Assembly: GCA_900764415.1 (NCBI GenBank)
Contig: CAAFOA010000374.1
Coordinates: forward strand, 1 to 6,777
Source of the DNA: an uncultured Collinsella sp.
GTDB taxonomy: Bacteria > Actinomycetota > Coriobacteriia > Coriobacteriales > Coriobacteriaceae
DNA length: 6,777 nucleotides
Reading direction: 5' to 3'
Shown: positions 4,659 to 6,777 of the stretch, piece after piece
Position numbering within the stretch: the stretch's first letter is position 1
How the letters are laid out: each line of letters opens with the position of its first letter
Program-made: the position numbers and the translations under genes
Notes under the pieces: generated by a model
The model's database searches: none
The model's input: the letters and a program-made list of their open reading frames with translations, nothing else
Told to the model about the DNA's origin: nothing

Positions 4659-5080
4659 TGGCTTACGGGCTCGTCGGCGGCGTCGGCGACCACGGCCGGC
4701 ACGGCACCCTCATCACCGAGGAGATCGTAAACGCCGCGAAGCTGGATACCGCCGAGTGCATCGAGATACGGCAGAACAACATCGAGCAGGTCGAGAAGGC
4801 CCTCCTGCGCGCCTATAAAACGGGCCTGGAGGAGATAGGCCTCGTCGCGGAGGGCTACGCCAAGGCGACGTGCCCGGTCGACACGGGCAGGTTGCGCAAC
4901 TCCGTCACGCACCTCCTCAAAGGCTACGACTGCTTCATCGGCACCAACGTCGAGTACGCGCCGTACGTCGAGGAGGGGACCTCCCACATGAAGGGCAAGC
5001 ACTTCCTGCGCAAGGCGGCGACGGGCCACGGAGACACGTACCGGGCGATTCTCGAGAAGCACCTGAGGGGCGGCGCATAG
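4658..5080 (+). CDS. HK97 gp10-like phage head/neck protein
   Basis: 140 aa from ATG 4658, chosen because GAGGTG at 4644-4649 sits eight bases upstream and the start overlaps the previous stop (TGATG); longer in-frame readings run through the Cys-rich gene and are shadows. The central sequence AKATCPVDTGRLRNSVTH followed by IGTNVEYAPYVEEGTSH and HFLRKA is typical of the HK97 gp10 family, whose members act at the head-tail neck or connector of siphophages. Length is normal for the family. It lies upstream of scaffold and capsid genes, whereas gp10-like genes usually follow the major capsid gene, so its exact role here is less certain. Confidence 0.85.
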   Translation: MAYGLVGGVGDHGRHGTLITEEIVNAAKLDTAECIEIRQNNIEQVEKALLRAYKTGLEEIGLVAEGYAKATCPVDTGRLRNSVTHLLKGYDCFIGTNVEYAPYVEEGTSHMKGKHFLRKAATGHGDTYRAILEKHLRGGA

Positions 5081-5189
5081 GGCCGCGTTACTCCGTTTGG
5101 ATACTCACCCTTGCCGCGAGGTATTGCGGCGCGGGCCCCGCCGAGGCAATAGGTGGGAACCCGCCCATTCCGAAGCAAGGGAGATTCTG
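5081..5189 (+). other. Structured 109-base intergenic gap before the scaffold gene
   Basis: No credible gene. Possible pairings: TTGCC (5111-5115) with GGCAA (5145-5149), enclosing CCGC (5114-5117) with GCGG (5126-5129) and the short palindrome GCGGGCCCCGC (5131-5141); some of these compete. GGTGGG (5152-5157) can also pair with CCCGCC (5160-5165). It ends in the SD of the scaffold gene. It might be an mRNA leader, a processing site or a promoter region for the highly expressed scaffold and capsid genes; nothing decides this from sequence. Confidence 0.35.
5177..5183 (+). promoter_or_regulatory. Ribosome binding site selecting TTG 5190
   Basis: AAGGGAG lies six bases before TTG 5190. The frame is open upstream to 5097, but that stretch reads as intergenic sequence and has no SD, so the TTG is chosen as the start of the scaffold gene. 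Confidence 0.75.
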
Positions 5190-5753
5190 TTGGCACTTAC
5201 GCGAAAGATGCTCAAGGCAATGGGCATCGAGGACGAGAAGATCGACCAGATCATCGACGAGCATGCCGAGAGCGTGAACGCCCTCAAGGCGCAGCGCGAC
5301 GAGTTCAAGGAGGCCGCGGACAAGGCGGACGGCTACAAGAAGGAGCTGGACGCACTCAAGGCCAAGGGCGAGGGCGCGGACGAGTACGAGGAAAAGTACA
5401 AGGCCGCTGTCAAGAACCTAGAGGACTACAAGGCCAAGGTCGAGGGCGAGAAGGCCGCAGCCGAGAAGCGCGGCCTGTACCGAGAGCTGCTCAAGTCGGC
5501 GGGCGTCGACCCCAAGCGCATCGAAACCGTTCTCAAGGTCTCCGACCTCGAGGGCGTGACCGTCAAGGACGGCGCTATCGAGGACGCGGACAAGCTGACC
5601 GAGGGCATCAAGGCCGACTGGGCCGACTTCATCGCAACCACGACCGTCAAGGGTGCCGACGTGGCCCACGCCCCCAAGGGCGAGGGCGGCAAGGACATCA
5701 ACGAAATGAGCACCGCCGAGTACATGAAGTACAAGGCGGAGCAGAGAGGCTAA
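5190..5753 (+). CDS. Phage scaffold protein (GP20-type minor structural protein)
   Basis: 187 aa from TTG 5190, beginning MALTRKMLKAMGIEDEKIDQ, the usual opening of Phage_GP20-type scaffold proteins. Residues about 28-100 are rich in Lys, Glu and Ala and form a long predicted coiled coil. A RELLKSAGVDPKRIETVLKV segment follows, then a charged tail ending EYMKYKAEQRG. Scaffolds of this kind guide assembly of the capsid shell and leave before or during DNA packaging; the basic tail is the likely contact with coat protein. The position directly before the major capsid gene (nine-base gap) supports this. Composition is highly charged, with few aromatic residues, as expected. Confidence 0.88.
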   Translation: MALTRKMLKAMGIEDEKIDQIIDEHAESVNALKAQRDEFKEAADKADGYKKELDALKAKGEGADEYEEKYKAAVKNLEDYKAKVEGEKAAAEKRGLYRELLKSAGVDPKRIETVLKVSDLEGVTVKDGAIEDADKLTEGIKADWADFIATTTVKGADVAHAPKGEGGKDINEMSTAEYMKYKAEQRG

Positions 5754-5762
5754 GGAGTTTCT

Positions 5763-6644
5763 ATGTCGAACACCATCCTTACACCCAACATCATCGCCAA
5801 CGAGGCACTGGACGTTCTGCGCACCAACGCCGTCATGGCCAACCTCGTCCACCGCGACTACTCCTCCGAGTTCGTCGCCGGCGTGGGCGACACCATCACC
5901 GTCCGCAAGCCCGCCACCTTCGAGGCCAAGGAGTTCACCGCCGAGGTCGAGGTGCAGGACGCCACGGAGGGCAAGGTCCCCGTCAAGATGGACAAGCTGC
6001 TCGACGTGACGTTCGCCGTCACGTCCAAGGAGCTGACGATGGGCATCGTCGACTTCTCCGCGCAGTTCCTCGTTCCGGCGATGCAGGCCTTCGCCGACAA
6101 GATCGACGGCTACCTGCTCGCGCTCGAGAAGGACGTCACGAACCGCGTCGACCACACCAAGGGCGCCATCGCCGTGGCAGACATCATCGCCGCCCGCAAG
6201 TTCCTCGTGGACGCCAAGGCGCCCTCCACGGAGCGCCGCTTCGTCTACGGCTCCCAGGCCGAGGCCGACCTGCTCAACACCGAGGCGTTCACCAACGCGT
6301 CCGCCGTCGGCGACAACGGCACCGCCCTCAAGGAGGCATCGCTTGGCCGCAAGTACGGCCTCGACTTCTACTGCGACCAGAATGTGCAGAAGACCACGGC
6401 AGAGACGGCCAACTACACGCCGTCCATCGCGTTCCACAAGAACGCCTTCGCGCTCGTGACCCGCCAGCTCGAGATGCCGCTCGGCGCCCCCAAGGCGTTC
6501 TCCACCTCCTACGACGGCTTCGGTCTGCGCGTCGTGCAGGGCTACGACCAGAAGACCAAGACCGACACCGTCTCCATCGACATGCTCTGCGGCGTCAAGA
6601 CCCTCAGCCCCGAGCTCGCCGCAGTCATCACCGATAAGCGATAG
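5763..6644 (+). CDS. Major capsid protein, P22 gp5-like coat family
   Basis: 293 aa with a strong SD (AGGAG, 5753-5757, five bases before ATG). The N-terminus NIIANEALDVLRTNAVMANL, then VHRDYSSEFV and VGDTITVRKPATFEAKEFTA, is characteristic of the P22 coat protein-like major capsid family in siphophages of Gram-positive bacteria. These adopt the HK97 fold and form the capsid shell. The length is short of P22 gp5 itself (430 aa) but usual for this group, which lacks the large insertion domain. C-terminal segments such as FALVTRQLEMPLGA and DGFGLRVVQGYDQ also fit. Codon use is strongly C- and G-ending, as in a highly expressed gene, and the preceding scaffold gene is its expected partner. Confidence 0.92.
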   Translation: MSNTILTPNIIANEALDVLRTNAVMANLVHRDYSSEFVAGVGDTITVRKPATFEAKEFTAEVEVQDATEGKVPVKMDKLLDVTFAVTSKELTMGIVDFSAQFLVPAMQAFADKIDGYLLALEKDVTNRVDHTKGAIAVADIIAARKFLVDAKAPSTERRFVYGSQAEADLLNTEAFTNASAVGDNGTALKEASLGRKYGLDFYCDQNVQKTTAETANYTPSIAFHKNAFALVTRQLEMPLGAPKAFSTSYDGFGLRVVQGYDQKTKTDTVSIDMLCGVKTLSPELAAVITDKR

Positions 6645-6652
6645 GCGTAGAG

Positions 6653-6777
6653 ATGCTCGAGCAGGTGCTTCTGTCGTTGCGCAACTGGTTCGTCGCCGAC
6701 AAGCGCACGGGGCGCGTCCGTATCGAGGACGGCAGCCTCGTGCCGCCCGCGGCCCTCGGCCTCAAGGAGGGCCAGTA
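6653..6777 (+). CDS. Small head-completion/connector-type phage protein, 3'-truncated by the window end
   Basis: Starts at ATG 6653, eight bases after the capsid stop, and is open for 41 codons to the end of the window (MLEQVLLSLRNWFVADKRTG and onward). A short helical start, an RTGRVRIEDGSL stretch and a position directly behind the major capsid gene are typical of small head-tail connector or head-completion genes, but too little is present to assign a family. The SD is weak, so coupling to the capsid gene is likely. Confidence 0.65.
   Translation, partial: MLEQVLLSLRNWFVADKRTGRVRIEDGSLVPPAALGLKEGQ

Noticed and set aside
5418..6437. A 339-codon minus-strand open frame opposite scaffold and capsid
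   Set aside because: Antisense to two recognised structural genes, no SD or known motif; explained by strong third-position GC bias.
5153..6637. A 494-codon open frame across scaffold and capsid genes
   Set aside because: Dominated by Arg, Gly and Gln repeats and crossing two well-recognised genes; a compositional shadow.
1841..6777. A second VR elsewhere in the window
   Set aside because: I looked for the conserved TR blocks (around GGTTCCTCGG and CTTCGTCTCCCGG) and saw them only at the VR and TR described.
1..6777. CRISPR arrays, tRNA or rRNA genes, insertion sequences
   Set aside because: No regularly spaced repeats, no tRNA-like cloverleaf or rRNA sequence, and no transposase or terminal inverted repeats were seen; the mosaic end at 30-48 is from the library adapter, not a Tn5 insertion.

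Overview
This is 6.8 kb of a GC-rich tailed phage or prophage (probably a metagenomic or isolate contig end), almost entirely coding on the + strand. The high GC (about 64% by hand count over 5761-6000), the frequent TTG starts with good Shine-Dalgarno (SD) sites and the protein flavour suggest a Gram-positive, Coriobacteriia-like gut host. That host call is inference only. The first 48 bases are not biological: they are an Illumina Nextera P7/i7/Read-2 adapter left on the contig, so the first gene is cut by a sequencing or assembly boundary.

The main finding is a complete-looking diversity-generating retroelement (DGR) at 49-1840. The 3' end of a C-type-lectin-like target gene carries a variable repeat (VR, 326-438). 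A non-coding template repeat (TR, 539-651) lies 100 bases further on, and a DGR-type reverse transcriptase (809-1840) follows. Aligned by hand without gaps, VR and TR agree at 98 of 113 positions, and all 15 differences fall on adenines of the TR. That is the signature of adenine-specific mutagenic retrohoming. A hairpin starts on the last base of the VR, two more hairpins follow, and a strong GC-only hairpin sits between TR and RT. No avd accessory gene is visible, and the RT has an altered GxxxSQ motif (GSYLSL).

Behind the RT come a 113-aa XkdW-like tail-accessory protein and a 36-aa CD1375/XkdX-like protein with a TTG start. This unit ends in a strong terminator (2307-2336) with a UUCG tetraloop.

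A head-morphogenesis module follows. It holds an SPP1 gp7-type minor head protein with a C-terminal JAMM/RadC-like HxH domain, a small acidic protein of much lower GC (47%), a second terminator, a Cys-rich 73-aa protein, an HK97 gp10-like protein, a 109-base structured gap, a GP20-type scaffold protein, a P22 gp5-like major capsid protein, and the start of a further small head/connector-type gene that runs off the end.

The retroelement would diversify the ligand-binding face of a virion protein, presumably a receptor-binding tail protein, while the downstream genes build the capsid. Finding a tail-tip/DGR block directly before the minor head gene, and a gp10-like gene ahead of scaffold and capsid, is an unusual order worth checking.
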